Assembly (NCBI GenBank): GCA_013153795.1
Contig: JAADDV010000063.1
Span: 1 to 7,731, forward strand
Reading direction: 5' to 3'
From: Aquificota bacterium
Lineage (GTDB): Bacteria; Aquificota; Aquificia; Aquificales; Hydrogenothermaceae
Length of the DNA: 7,731 nucleotides
Within the stretch, counting starts at the first letter, position 1, and each line of letters starts with the position of its first letter. Below the pieces are notes generated by a model. The model had not been told where the DNA came from, did no database searches, and worked only from the letters and a program-made list of their open reading frames with translations. Below, in pieces: positions 1-6,672 of this stretch. The translations under genes were made by a program, and so were the position numbers.

Positions 1-1560
1 TATGACCTTACTTTTAGATTTTTTGATATACCTGTTTTTTATTCTCCTTATTTTACATATCCTACTGTCCAAAGAAAAACGGGCTTTTTAACTCCTGAAT
101 TTGGAAGAGACTCTTATAACAATTTATTTTTTAAATTTCCATATTTTTATGTTATTGATGATAGCTCAGATATTACAGCTACTGTTGATTTCAGAAGCGG
201 TCAGGGAGAAGGACTTAGTTTAGAGTATAGAAAAAAATTTTCTAAAAAAAGCAGTTTAACTGGAGAAATTTTTTATTTTAGAGATAAAGGAAATGGAGGC
301 TGGTGGGAAGGAAGAGAAACAACTCCTTTAGAAAATAGGTGGAGAATTAAAGGAAAAGGATATTTTAAATGGAAAGATTTTGATATTTATGCAAATATAG
401 ATTTACCTAGTGACCCTTACTTTTATGAAGATTTTTATAATGTTTCTAGCTTAAGATATCTATCTTATACAAAATCTCAAATTTTAGCTATTCAAAATAA
501 AAAAAATTATATTTTTGAGATAAATTTTGATTATATATATGACCTTAGTAGCCCAACAAATGCATATACTCTTCAAAGATTTCCAGAAGTTAGATTTTAT
601 TACAAAAAAAAGCGTCTTTTAAAAGAAATACCTCTTTATTTAGATTTTCTTTCAGTTAACACAAATTTTTATAGAGAAGAAGGAGAAAAAGCTATAAGGT
701 CTGATAATGCCGTTAATATAGGTTTTTATAATATGATAGGAGACTTATACAATACCCTTGAGATAATTCCTCGATATACAGCTTACTTTTTTATAAATGG
801 AAACTTAAGAAATAGCAGATATAGAAGTTTAGTCCAGCTAAAAGATACTTTAAGATATTCTATTTATAACTCTTTTGAAAAATTTTCTCTTTTTACTATT
901 CCTCAAATAGAATTTAATAATGTCCCAGCTTCAAGTCAGGGAAAACTTCCTTTTTTTGATAAAGAAGACAGATTACGTGAAAAAAGTGATATAGACATTT
1001 CTTTATACAATATAGCAAATATAGATAATGATTCTTTTTTTAGATGGGAAATTTCAACAGGATATGCAAGAAAAGGAATTTATTTTGTTTCTGATACTCC
1101 ATATAAAGGTTACTGGAAACCTTTTAAAAATAGCATTTTATTTGATATAAATGATTTTCATGGAGAGCAACTTCTTTATTATGACTTTAAGCTTGGATAT
1201 ATTACAAGGAGCATTACATCTTTAACTATACCTTTTAATAAAAATTTTTCTTATACAATTACTCATTCTTTTGATAAGGGACAAGAAGAAAAAAGTTTAC
1301 ATCAAATATATCAAAAACTTTCAGCAAGATATAAAAACTTTTTATTTGAAGGGTCATTACTTAATAATATAAAAGATGGATATACTCAACAAAAAAGAGT
1401 AAAACTTACTTATGACCGAAAATGTTGGAGCATGTCTATAAAGTATATAGAAGATTATAATGTAGATTCAGGAAAAACTTTTAGTAGTGTTGTTTTATCT
1501 ATTGATATTCTTTCTACTGAATATAAAATCCCATTTATTCAATCAACAGGCTATAAGTAA
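1..1560 (+). CDS. lptD: LPS-assembly protein LptD, C-terminal part (5' end outside window)
   Basis: LptD is the outer-membrane beta-barrel that, plugged by LptE, inserts lipopolysaccharide into the outer leaflet. Frame 1 is open from the first base to the TAA at 1558-1560, giving 519 residues without a start, so the signal peptide and most of the periplasmic OstA/LptA-like domain lie to the left. The visible part begins at the junction between that domain and the barrel: FYSPYFTYPT followed by RKTGFLTPEFG (residues about 13-35) matches the family's hallmark 'fYlPyf..P....sGfl.P..g'. Next come PYFYVID, then alternating aromatic/polar strands typical of a barrel. Near the end, KCWSM holds the conserved Cys-Trp (Cys475); in E. 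coli the equivalent pair of cysteines forms disulfides to the N-domain. The first ATG inside the frame (733) is internal, not the start. There is no clear terminator after the stop. The family call is firm; the complete length cannot be seen. Confidence 0.88.
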   Translation, partial: YDLTFRFFDIPVFYSPYFTYPTVQRKTGFLTPEFGRDSYNNLFFKFPYFYVIDDSSDITATVDFRSGQGEGLSLEYRKKFSKKSSLTGEIFYFRDKGNGGWWEGRETTPLENRWRIKGKGYFKWKDFDIYANIDLPSDPYFYEDFYNVSSLRYLSYTKSQILAIQNKKNYIFEINFDYIYDLSSPTNAYTLQRFPEVRFYYKKKRLLKEIPLYLDFLSVNTNFYREEGEKAIRSDNAVNIGFYNMIGDLYNTLEIIPRYTAYFFINGNLRNSRYRSLVQLKDTLRYSIYNSFEKFSLFTIPQIEFNNVPASSQGKLPFFDKEDRLREKSDIDISLYNIANIDNDSFFRWEISTGYARKGIYFVSDTPYKGYWKPFKNSILFDINDFHGEQLLYYDFKLGYITRSITSLTIPFNKNFSYTITHSFDKGQEEKSLHQIYQKLSARYKNFLFEGSLLNNIKDGYTQQKRVKLTYDRKCWSMSIKYIEDYNVDSGKTFSSVVLSIDILSTEYKIPFIQSTGYK

Positions 1561-1652
1561 GCATTAATAACTAAAATTAATAAATCAGAGAAAATTTTTA
1601 TTAAATTCCATCAAACCTTTTATTTACAAATACAACAAATACAAGGTTTTTG

Positions 1653-1661
1653 TGCTATAAT
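1653..1661 (+). promoter_or_regulatory. Extended -10 promoter element for fabG-acpP-fabF-rnc
   Basis: TGCTATAAT contains a perfect -10 hexamer (1656-1661) preceded by the TGn extension used by housekeeping sigma factors. No good -35 hexamer lies 16-18 bp upstream (CAACAA at 1633-1638 is poor), which fits an extended -10 promoter. Transcription would begin near 1668, leaving a leader of about 28 nt before the fabG TTG. It is the only strong promoter-like sequence in the 135-bp gap after lptD, so the operon probably has its own start even if lptD transcripts read through. Confidence 0.6.
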
Positions 1662-1677
1662 AGTTAATGTTTTAACT
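1662..1677 (+). repeat. Perfect 6-bp inverted repeat at the predicted transcription start
   Basis: AGTTAA and TTAACT face each other across the 4-nt spacer TGTT, immediately after the -10 hexamer. The position suits either an operator covering the start site or a small hairpin at the very 5' end of the mRNA. The arms are AT-rich, and six-base AT-rich repeats are frequent by chance in this composition, so a function is unproven. Confidence 0.35.
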
Positions 1678-1684
1678 TTCTAGA

Positions 1685-1692
1685 GAGGTAAG
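1685..1692 (+). promoter_or_regulatory. Shine-Dalgarno site deciding the TTG start of fabG
   Basis: GAGGTAAG, with the core GAGG at 1685-1688, lies 7 nt before the TTG at 1696. No ATG or GTG occurs between this site and the conserved start of the Rossmann fold, so TTG is the only sensible start. Confidence 0.7.
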
Positions 1693-1695
1693 TTC

Positions 1696-2430
1696 TTGAA
1701 TTTCAAAGATAAAACAGTCCTTGTTACAGGTTCAACAAGAGGTATCGGAAAAGCTATAGCTACAGAGTTTGCTAAAAGAGGAGCATCAGTTATTATCACA
1801 GGAAGAAATAAAGGAAATGCTGAAGTTGTTGCTAACAATATAAAAAATGAATTTGGTGTTGAAGCTTATGGCTTTAAATTAGATTTTTCTGAAAATATAG
1901 AAGACCAATGGAAAGAAATATCAAATGTAGCTGGTAATGTTGATATTCTTGTTAATAATGCAGGTCTTACAAGAGATACACTTTTTATAAGAATGAAAGA
2001 TGAAGACTGGGAAGAAGTTATAAATGCAAATCTCACAGGAACTTTTAAAATAACAAAGCTTGTTGTTAAAGGAATGATGAAAAAGAAATGGGGAAGAATT
2101 ATTAATATCTCTTCTGTAGTTGCCTTTACTGGAAATGCTGGTCAGGTAAACTATGCTACAACAAAAGCAGGACTTATAGGATTTACAAAATCTTTAGCAA
2201 AAGAGCTTGCCTCAAGAAATATAACAGTAAATGCTGTAGCACCAGGTTTTATAGAAACAGACATGACAGATAAAATCCCTGCTGAAATAAAAGAAAAATA
2301 TCTTGAGCAAATACCTCTTGGAAAATTTGGAAAACCTGAAGATGTAGCTTATGCAGTAGTCTTTTTAGCTTCAGATTTAGCTTCATATATAACAGGAACA
2401 ACTATCCATGTAAATGGTGGAATGTTCTAA
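1696..2430 (+). CDS. fabG: 3-oxoacyl-ACP reductase FabG
   Basis: FabG is the NADPH-dependent reductase that converts 3-oxoacyl-ACP to (3R)-3-hydroxyacyl-ACP in each cycle of type II fatty-acid synthesis in the cytoplasm. The 244 residues are full length for this short-chain dehydrogenase family. Visible landmarks are the cofactor loop TGSTRGIG (11-18, with Arg15 favouring NADPH), NNAG (87-90), the catalytic set Asn112, Ser140, Tyr153 and Lys157 (NYATTK), the PGFIETDM loop (183-190) and the family C-terminus TGTTIHVNGGMF. The phrase NNAGLTRDTL is typical of FabG rather than of general SDR enzymes. Translation starts at a TTG behind a good ribosome site. It opens the operon, with acpP 35 nt downstream. 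Identification is secure; position next to acpP and fabF excludes a sugar or steroid SDR. Confidence 0.96.
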   Translation: MNFKDKTVLVTGSTRGIGKAIATEFAKRGASVIITGRNKGNAEVVANNIKNEFGVEAYGFKLDFSENIEDQWKEISNVAGNVDILVNNAGLTRDTLFIRMKDEDWEEVINANLTGTFKITKLVVKGMMKKKWGRIINISSVVAFTGNAGQVNYATTKAGLIGFTKSLAKELASRNITVNAVAPGFIETDMTDKIPAEIKEKYLEQIPLGKFGKPEDVAYAVVFLASDLASYITGTTIHVNGGMF

Positions 2431-2450
2431 AAAATAATAAATAAAAAATC

Positions 2451-2455
2451 GGAGG
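2451..2455 (+). promoter_or_regulatory. Strong Shine-Dalgarno site of acpP
   Basis: GGAGG sits 10 nt before the acpP ATG. It is the most complete anti-16S match in the operon, consistent with the high protein level that acyl carrier protein normally needs. Confidence 0.7.
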
Positions 2456-2465
2456 TCTCTAAAGA

Positions 2466-2696
2466 ATGGAAGAAAGAATTAAAGAAATTATTGCTGACCA
2501 ACTTGGAATTGATGTTAACCAAATAAAGCCAGAATCTAAATTTGTTGATGACTTAGGTGCTGATTCTTTAGATGTTGTTGAGCTTATTATGGCTTTTGAA
2601 GAAGAGTTTGATGTTGAAATTCCTGATGAAGATGCAGAAAAAATCCAAACAGTTGCAGATGTAATAAATTACATCAAAGAGAAAAAAGGAGAATAA
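2466..2696 (+). CDS. acpP: Acyl carrier protein AcpP
   Basis: The 76-residue acidic four-helix protein carries the growing acyl chain on a 4'-phosphopantetheine arm and shuttles it among the Fab enzymes. The attachment site is Ser34 in the hallmark DLGADSLDVVEL; helix II continues with IMAFEEEFDVEIPDEDAE, the acidic face that docks partner enzymes. Length and composition are normal. It has the best ribosome site of the operon and ends only 6 nt before fabF, whose own ribosome site lies inside the last acpP codons, so the two are probably translated in a coupled way. The holo-ACP synthase that would modify it is not in this window. Confidence 0.97.
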   Translation: MEERIKEIIADQLGIDVNQIKPESKFVDDLGADSLDVVELIMAFEEEFDVEIPDEDAEKIQTVADVINYIKEKKGE

Positions 2697-2702
2697 TAAA
2701 TC

Positions 2703-3947
2703 ATGAGAAGGGTCGTCGTTACCGGGATAGGCGCAGTAACACCTTTAGGTCATAACGTAAAAGATACCTGGGAAGCTTTAATCTCAGGTAAAAGCGGTAT
2801 TGATGTTATCAAACGTTTTGACCCTTATTCTTATAATCTTCCTGTTGTTATAGCAGGAGAGGTAAAAGACTTTGACCCTAAAAAATACCTAAACCCAAAA
2901 GATGCTAAAAGAATGAGCGATTTTGTTAAGTTTGCTATGGTTGCTGCTAAAGAAGCTATAGCAGACTCAGGTTTAGACCTTGATAAAATAGACCTTACAA
3001 AAGCAGGTGTTATTGTAGGAACCGGTATCGGCGGCCTTAGAGATATAGAAGAACAACAAACTCTTTTACTTCAAAAAGGAGCAAGGAGAGTTTCTCCTTT
3101 CTTTATTCCGTCTGGGATATCTAATATGGCTTCTGGCTATATATCTATAGAGTTTGGTTTTAAAGGACCTAACTCCTGTGTAGTTACAGCTTGTGCAACA
3201 GGAACCCATGCAATAGGAGATGCATTTAAGATTATTCAGCGTGGCGATGCTGATATTATGATAGCTGGTGGAACAGAATCAGCTATAACACCTCTTGGTA
3301 TTGCTGGGTTTGCAAATATGAAAGCCCTTTCTACTAGAAATGAAGAGCCTCAAAAAGCATCAAGACCCTTCGATGCTAAAAGAGATGGTTTTGTAATGGG
3401 AGAAGGTGCTGGGATTCTTATTTTGGAAGAGCTTGAACATGCAAAGAAAAGAGGAGCAAAAATTTATGCAGAAGTAGTTGGATACGGTATGACAGGAGAT
3501 GCTTATCATATAACAGCTCCTAGTGAAGATGGAGATGGAGCTGTAAGAGTTATGGAAATGGCTTTAAATGATGCAAGGTTAAATCCAGAGGAAGTTGACT
3601 ATATAAATGCTCATGGAACATCGACTCCTTTAAATGATAAAGTTGAAACTCTTGCTATAAAGAAAGTTTTTAAAGACCATGCATATCAGCTTAAAATAAG
3701 CTCTATAAAATCTATGATTGGACATCTTTTAGGAGCAGCTGGAGCTGTAGAAGCTGTAGCAACAGTAAAAACTATAGAAACAGGAATTATACCTCCTACA
3801 ATAAATTATGAATATCCCGACCCTGAATGTGATTTAGATTATACTCCTAATAAAGCAGTTGAATATCCTGTAAAAACGGCTATATCAAACTCTTTTGGAT
3901 TTGGCGGAACAAATGCATGTTTAGCATTTAAAGCTTATGAAGAATGA
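2703..3947 (+). CDS. fabF: 3-oxoacyl-ACP synthase II FabF
   Basis: FabF (KAS II) condenses malonyl-ACP with an acyl-ACP, releasing CO2 and lengthening the chain by two carbons. At 414 residues it is the usual length. The thiolase-fold active site is complete: nucleophile Cys164 in VVTACATGTH, His304 in NAHGTSTPLND, Lys336 and His341 in SIKSMIGHLLGAAGAVE, and the gating Phe400 in SNSFGFGGTNA. These match the E. coli FabF Cys163/His303/His340/Phe400 pattern, and Cys-His-His separates it from FabH (Cys-His-Asn). The ATG at 2703 has AAGGAG at 2686-2691 and lies 6 nt after acpP. The first 40 bases are noticeably richer in G and C than the rest of the gene. Its end overlaps rnc by 11 nt. Confidence 0.97.
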   Translation: MRRVVVTGIGAVTPLGHNVKDTWEALISGKSGIDVIKRFDPYSYNLPVVIAGEVKDFDPKKYLNPKDAKRMSDFVKFAMVAAKEAIADSGLDLDKIDLTKAGVIVGTGIGGLRDIEEQQTLLLQKGARRVSPFFIPSGISNMASGYISIEFGFKGPNSCVVTACATGTHAIGDAFKIIQRGDADIMIAGGTESAITPLGIAGFANMKALSTRNEEPQKASRPFDAKRDGFVMGEGAGILILEELEHAKKRGAKIYAEVVGYGMTGDAYHITAPSEDGDGAVRVMEMALNDARLNPEEVDYINAHGTSTPLNDKVETLAIKKVFKDHAYQLKISSIKSMIGHLLGAAGAVEAVATVKTIETGIIPPTINYEYPDPECDLDYTPNKAVEYPVKTAISNSFGFGGTNACLAFKAYEE

Positions 3948-4686
3948 AATTGAAAAACCTTTCTTAGATAGAATAAAAAAGCTTGAAGATAAGCTAGGTT
4001 ATACTTTTAAAGATAAAACTTTACCTTTAACAGCTTTGACCCATCGTTCATTTGTAGCAGAGTATCCAAAAAAACTAAAAGATTACGAAGTTTTAGAGTT
4101 TTTAGGAGATGCAGTTCTTTCTCTGATTGTAAGTGAAATCTTAATCAAAGCTTATCCTGATGCAAAAGAGGGAGAGCTTTCTCAAATCCGTTCAGCAGTT
4201 ATAAGTGAAGCATATCTTTCAAAACTTGCAAGAATGATAGGATTAAACGAATTAGTACTTCTTAGTAAAGGCGAAATTCAGCAAAAAGGTATGGAAAGAG
4301 AATCTCTTTTATGTGATGTTTTTGAAGCTGTATTTGGAGCCATTTATGTTGATTGTGGTTATTTTATAGACCCACCAAGACAGGTGTTTAATAGACTTTT
4401 TAAAGAAAAGCTTCTTCAAGATATTGAAAAAGGAGATATTCCTAGAGATTACAAATCTCTTCTTCAAATAATAACTCAAAAAACTCTTGGTATTACTCCA
4501 AAATATAGATTTATCTCAGCAAAAGGTCCTGAGCACGAAAAAATATTCACAATGGAATGTATTATAACCGAAGACCTGAAAACAACTGGAACAGGACGTT
4601 CTAAAAAAGAGGCAGAGACAAAAGCTGCTCAAAAGGCATATATTCAACTAAAAAATCATCAAGAAAATCAAAGAGAAAAAAATTAA
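3937..4686 (+). CDS. rnc: Ribonuclease III
   Basis: RNase III cleaves double-stranded RNA, maturing 16S and 23S rRNA precursors and processing some mRNAs. The 249 residues show the N-terminal nuclease domain with the signature DYEVLEFLGDAVL (49-61; Glu54 and Asp58 as metal ligands, Glu51 also in the acidic pocket) and the second acidic cluster LCDVFEAVFGAIY (Asp127, Glu130), then a C-terminal dsRNA-binding domain (about 170-240) ending in GTGRSKKEAETKAAQKAY. All catalytic residues are present. The ATG lies inside the end of fabF in another frame (11-nt overlap) and has no clear ribosome site, so translation is probably coupled to fabF termination. A few extra residues precede the usual first helix, but no better start is seen downstream. 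Confidence 0.96.
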   Translation: MKNEIEKPFLDRIKKLEDKLGYTFKDKTLPLTALTHRSFVAEYPKKLKDYEVLEFLGDAVLSLIVSEILIKAYPDAKEGELSQIRSAVISEAYLSKLARMIGLNELVLLSKGEIQQKGMERESLLCDVFEAVFGAIYVDCGYFIDPPRQVFNRLFKEKLLQDIEKGDIPRDYKSLLQIITQKTLGITPKYRFISAKGPEHEKIFTMECIITEDLKTTGTGRSKKEAETKAAQKAYIQLKNHQENQREKN

Positions 4687-4771
4687 TAATCTATAAGTTT
4701 TTCTTTAAAATCCTGACCTAAATCAAAGATAAAACATTAATAACTTCCTACTTTTAAATTTAGTTGATTGA

Positions 4772-4791
4772 ATATTCATTCTTATGAATGT
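4772..4791 (+). repeat. Short inverted repeat upstream of the phosphatase gene
   Basis: ATTCAT (4774-4779) and ATGAAT (4784-4789) are perfect inverted copies around a 4-nt loop, and the stem extends by one U-G and one A-U pair. No T-run follows on the + strand, so it is not a convincing terminator for rnc. Its place about 35 nt before the phosphatase start would also suit a regulator site. I see no convincing -10/-35 pair in the 138-bp gap. Confidence 0.3.
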
Positions 4792-4813
4792 AAGAAAACA
4801 TCTTAATAAGAAA

Positions 4814-4818
4814 TGGAG
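4814..4818 (+). promoter_or_regulatory. Shine-Dalgarno site that sets the phosphatase start at 4825
   Basis: TGGAG lies 6 nt before the ATG at 4825. The longest open frame would begin at the ATG at 4813, but that codon overlaps this site and has no ribosome site of its own upstream (the bases before it are CTTAATAAGAA). The later ATG is therefore preferred. Confidence 0.6.
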
Positions 4819-4824
4819 ATTTTT

Positions 4825-5565
4825 ATGTATTGGACATTTTTTTGTATGGACAAAGGTCTTAGAGAATATCAGGAAGATGCTATTTATATAGATGGAGAAG
4901 TATTTCAAAAAGAGCATTTTTGTAGTGAAAAAACAATAAGTAAAGAAAAGGCTTTATTTGCTGTTTGTGATGGAATGGGAGGGCTTTCATTTGGAAGTTT
5001 AGCTAGTAAAATTGTATGTGAAATGTTAAAAGAAGAAGATATTCCTTTTTCAAAAGAAGGGATTATTAACACTTTAAGAAATATACAAAAAAAATTTATG
5101 GAAACTCCACTATTTAATAGTGGAACTACTATTGCCGGAGTTTATATGTTTCAAAATAAAGCTTTAGTTTTTAATGTAGGAGATAGCAGAGTTTATAAAA
5201 TAACAAAAGAAAAAGCCATATATTTGACCCATGACCATAGTTATGTTCAATCTCTTATAGACAGAGGATTAATTTCATATGAACAATCTTTTTTTCATCC
5301 TGCTAAAAATATAGTAGAGTTTGGTATAGGAGATGTTTTTCAAGAAGAATGGCTTAACGGAAAAAAACCTTATGTTACAGAAGACATATTATTAGATGAC
5401 GAATATTACTTAATAACAACAGATGGAGTTCATGATGTCTTAACGGATAGAGAAATTCATTATCTTCTCTGTCCAGACCCACAAAAATCTGTAAAAAATT
5501 TAATATCTGAATTAGAAAAGAAGAAATCAGATAATTACTCTTTTATTCTTTTGAAACAGGAATAA
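4825..5565 (+). CDS. PP2C-family protein Ser/Thr phosphatase
   Basis: The product is a soluble metal-dependent (PPM/PP2C) phosphatase that would remove phosphate from Ser/Thr residues of proteins. From the chosen start it has 246 residues, the usual size of bacterial stand-alone PrpC/Stp/PppA-type enzymes. Motifs in order are DKGLREYQED (9-18, Asp18 metal ligand), FAVCDGMGG (45-53, Asp49), SGTTIAG (99-105), NVGDSRVYKI (117-126), LTHDHSYVQ (134-142), TTDGVHD (198-204, Asp200) and SDNYSFI (235-241, Asp236). The family's usual Asn before Glu-Asp in the first motif is Gln here; all metal aspartates are kept, so it should be active. No transmembrane segment or signal peptide is seen. No Ser/Thr kinase lies nearby, so its target is unknown. 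It is probably transcribed apart from rnc, and it converges on bioB. Confidence 0.9.
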   Translation: MYWTFFCMDKGLREYQEDAIYIDGEVFQKEHFCSEKTISKEKALFAVCDGMGGLSFGSLASKIVCEMLKEEDIPFSKEGIINTLRNIQKKFMETPLFNSGTTIAGVYMFQNKALVFNVGDSRVYKITKEKAIYLTHDHSYVQSLIDRGLISYEQSFFHPAKNIVEFGIGDVFQEEWLNGKKPYVTEDILLDDEYYLITTDGVHDVLTDREIHYLLCPDPQKSVKNLISELEKKKSDNYSFILLKQE

Positions 5566-5584
5566 ACCTTATAAGTTTTCCTAT

Positions 5585-6598
5585 TTAGATAGAAACTATG
5601 TTAGTCCTTTCAAAAGATTTTCCTTTTGTGATTAATTTTCTATTCAGTTTTTTAATCATTTCTTCATCTTTTCCTGGAGCTCTACCAGCTCGTGTTAAAT
5701 AACCTCCTGCCATAAGACAGTTTGCTATTTCCATTGCTGTATCATGATACTTTCCAAGATTTTGTTCTCTCCCTCCACAGAGTCTAAGCTCAGCTTTCGG
5801 ATTAAAAATTTTAAATACTGATATGATTTTTAGACATTTTTCAGGAGTAAGTCTTTTGCTATTTTCTAAAGGAGTTCCTGGAATAGGTATCAAAAAGTTT
5901 AAAGGAATAGAGTGAACATTAAGCTCTCTATAAGTCATAGCTAAATCCACTATATCTTCGTCCGACTCTCCTAGTCCAAATATTCCTCCTGTACATGTAG
6001 AAAGACCTACTTTTTGTATGTTTTTTATAGTCTGATATCTTTCTTCCCATGGATGAGTTGAAACGATGTTTGGAAAGAAATTTTTGGAAGTTTCAAGATT
6101 ATGGTTTACTCTATCAACTCCTGCATCTTTTAGGATTTTTAAAGACTTTTCATCTATGGAGCCTAAAGATACGCATACCTTTACAGGATATTTTTCTCTT
6201 ATCTCTTTTACAGCTTCAGCTATATGAAAAACTTCTTCTTCTGTCGCTCTTCTTCCACTTGTTACAATACAATATCTATTTGCTTTTATAGAAACAGCTT
6301 TTTCTGCTCCTTCAAGAAGTTCTTTCTTGGAAACAAGGGGATAAGCATTTATAGGAGTTGGATATTTTGAAGACTGAGCACAGAAGGAACAATCTTCACT
6401 ACAACCGCCATTTTTTGCATTTATCAACGAGCAAAACTCAACCTGATTTCCAAAAAAAACTTCTCTTATTTTTTTTACTTCTTCTATAAGCTCATTTATA
6501 TTTTCATCAGGATAAGAAAGGATAAATATACCTTCTTCAAAAGAAATATTCTCACCATCTATACTTTTTTCAACAATTTTTTTTAATTTATCTTTCAT
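5585..6598 (-). CDS. bioB: Biotin synthase BioB
   Basis: BioB is the radical-SAM enzyme that inserts sulfur into dethiobiotin, the last step of biotin synthesis. The 337 residues are normal length. The SAM-cluster motif is C66-x3-C70-x2-C73 in NGGCSEDCSFCAQS. Ligands expected for the sacrificial [2Fe-2S] cluster are all visible: Cys110 (RYCIVTSG), Cys142 (VCVSLG), Cys202 (STCTGGIFGLGE) and Arg272 (AELRLCGGRE). The substrate motif reads VNHNLETS (Glu169 where E. coli has Asp, and Val where it has Tyr). FLIPIPGTPLE and GYLTRAGR are typical. On the - strand GGAG (6605-6608) lies 6 nt before the ATG, supporting this start. No other bio gene is in the window. It ends 19 nt from the convergent phosphatase stop, and a possible biotin operator lies just upstream. 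Confidence 0.97.
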   Translation of the reverse strand: MKDKLKKIVEKSIDGENISFEEGIFILSYPDENINELIEEVKKIREVFFGNQVEFCSLINAKNGGCSEDCSFCAQSSKYPTPINAYPLVSKKELLEGAEKAVSIKANRYCIVTSGRRATEEEVFHIAEAVKEIREKYPVKVCVSLGSIDEKSLKILKDAGVDRVNHNLETSKNFFPNIVSTHPWEERYQTIKNIQKVGLSTCTGGIFGLGESDEDIVDLAMTYRELNVHSIPLNFLIPIPGTPLENSKRLTPEKCLKIISVFKIFNPKAELRLCGGREQNLGKYHDTAMEIANCLMAGGYLTRAGRAPGKDEEMIKKLNRKLITKGKSFERTNIVSI

Positions 6599-6608
6599 TG
6601 ATAACTCC

Positions 6609-6636
6609 GTTAACTAATAAGTTTTTAATAGTTTAC
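6609..6636 (-). promoter_or_regulatory. Candidate BirA-type biotin operator upstream of bioB
   Basis: On the + strand GTTAAC (6609-6614) and GTTTAC (6631-6636) are separated by 16 bases; the flanking T/A at each inner edge also pair, so 8-base arms GTTAACTA and TAGTTTAC match in 7 of 8 positions as inverted repeats. The known BirA signal has GTTAAC/GTAAAC and GTTTAC half-sites 16-18 bases apart. The outer TT/AA of that consensus is missing here. The site ends against the bioB ribosome site and covers a possible extended -10 on the - strand (TGGTAAACT, 6638-6630). Chance matches are possible in AT-rich DNA. Confidence 0.4.
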
Positions 6637-6672
6637 CAGAATTTAGTTAAAGAAAATATAGTTTCTATAAGC

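Noticed and set aside
1577..1604. Inverted repeat TTAATAAA / TTTATTAA after the lptD stop, as a terminator
   Set aside because: The eight pairs are all A-T, the loop is 12 nt and no T-tract follows; expected by chance in this composition and unstable at high temperature.
4672..4706. Long-loop stem AGAAAAA / TTTTTCT across the rnc stop, as a terminator
   Set aside because: The loop is 17 nt, the stem is a poly-A/poly-T pairing with one G-C, and no T-run follows the right arm.
4764..4796. TTGATT or TTGAAT as a -35 for the phosphatase gene
   Set aside because: At 16-18 bp spacing the -10 positions read GAATGT, AATGTA, ATGTAA or TAAGAA, none close to TATAAT.
4723..4917. 64-codon open frame on the - strand
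   Set aside because: It overlaps the start of the phosphatase gene, has no recognisable motif and reads like the reverse of AT-rich DNA; a shadow.
5567..5579. CTTATAAG palindrome between the convergent stops as a bidirectional terminator
   Set aside because: The perfect palindrome leaves no room for a loop and a C/T mismatch interrupts the outer A/T pairs; it does not form a stable terminator stem.
6049..6291. 80-codon Leu-rich open frame on the + strand
   Set aside because: It lies wholly inside bioB on the opposite strand; the leucine-rich translation is the complement of bioB codons, not a membrane protein.
1662..6650. AGTTAA motif shared between the fabG and bioB upstream regions as a common fatty-acid/biotin regulator site
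   Set aside because: The hexamer also occurs elsewhere (for example 6645-6650 and 6719-6724), and several copies per strand are expected by chance at this base composition.
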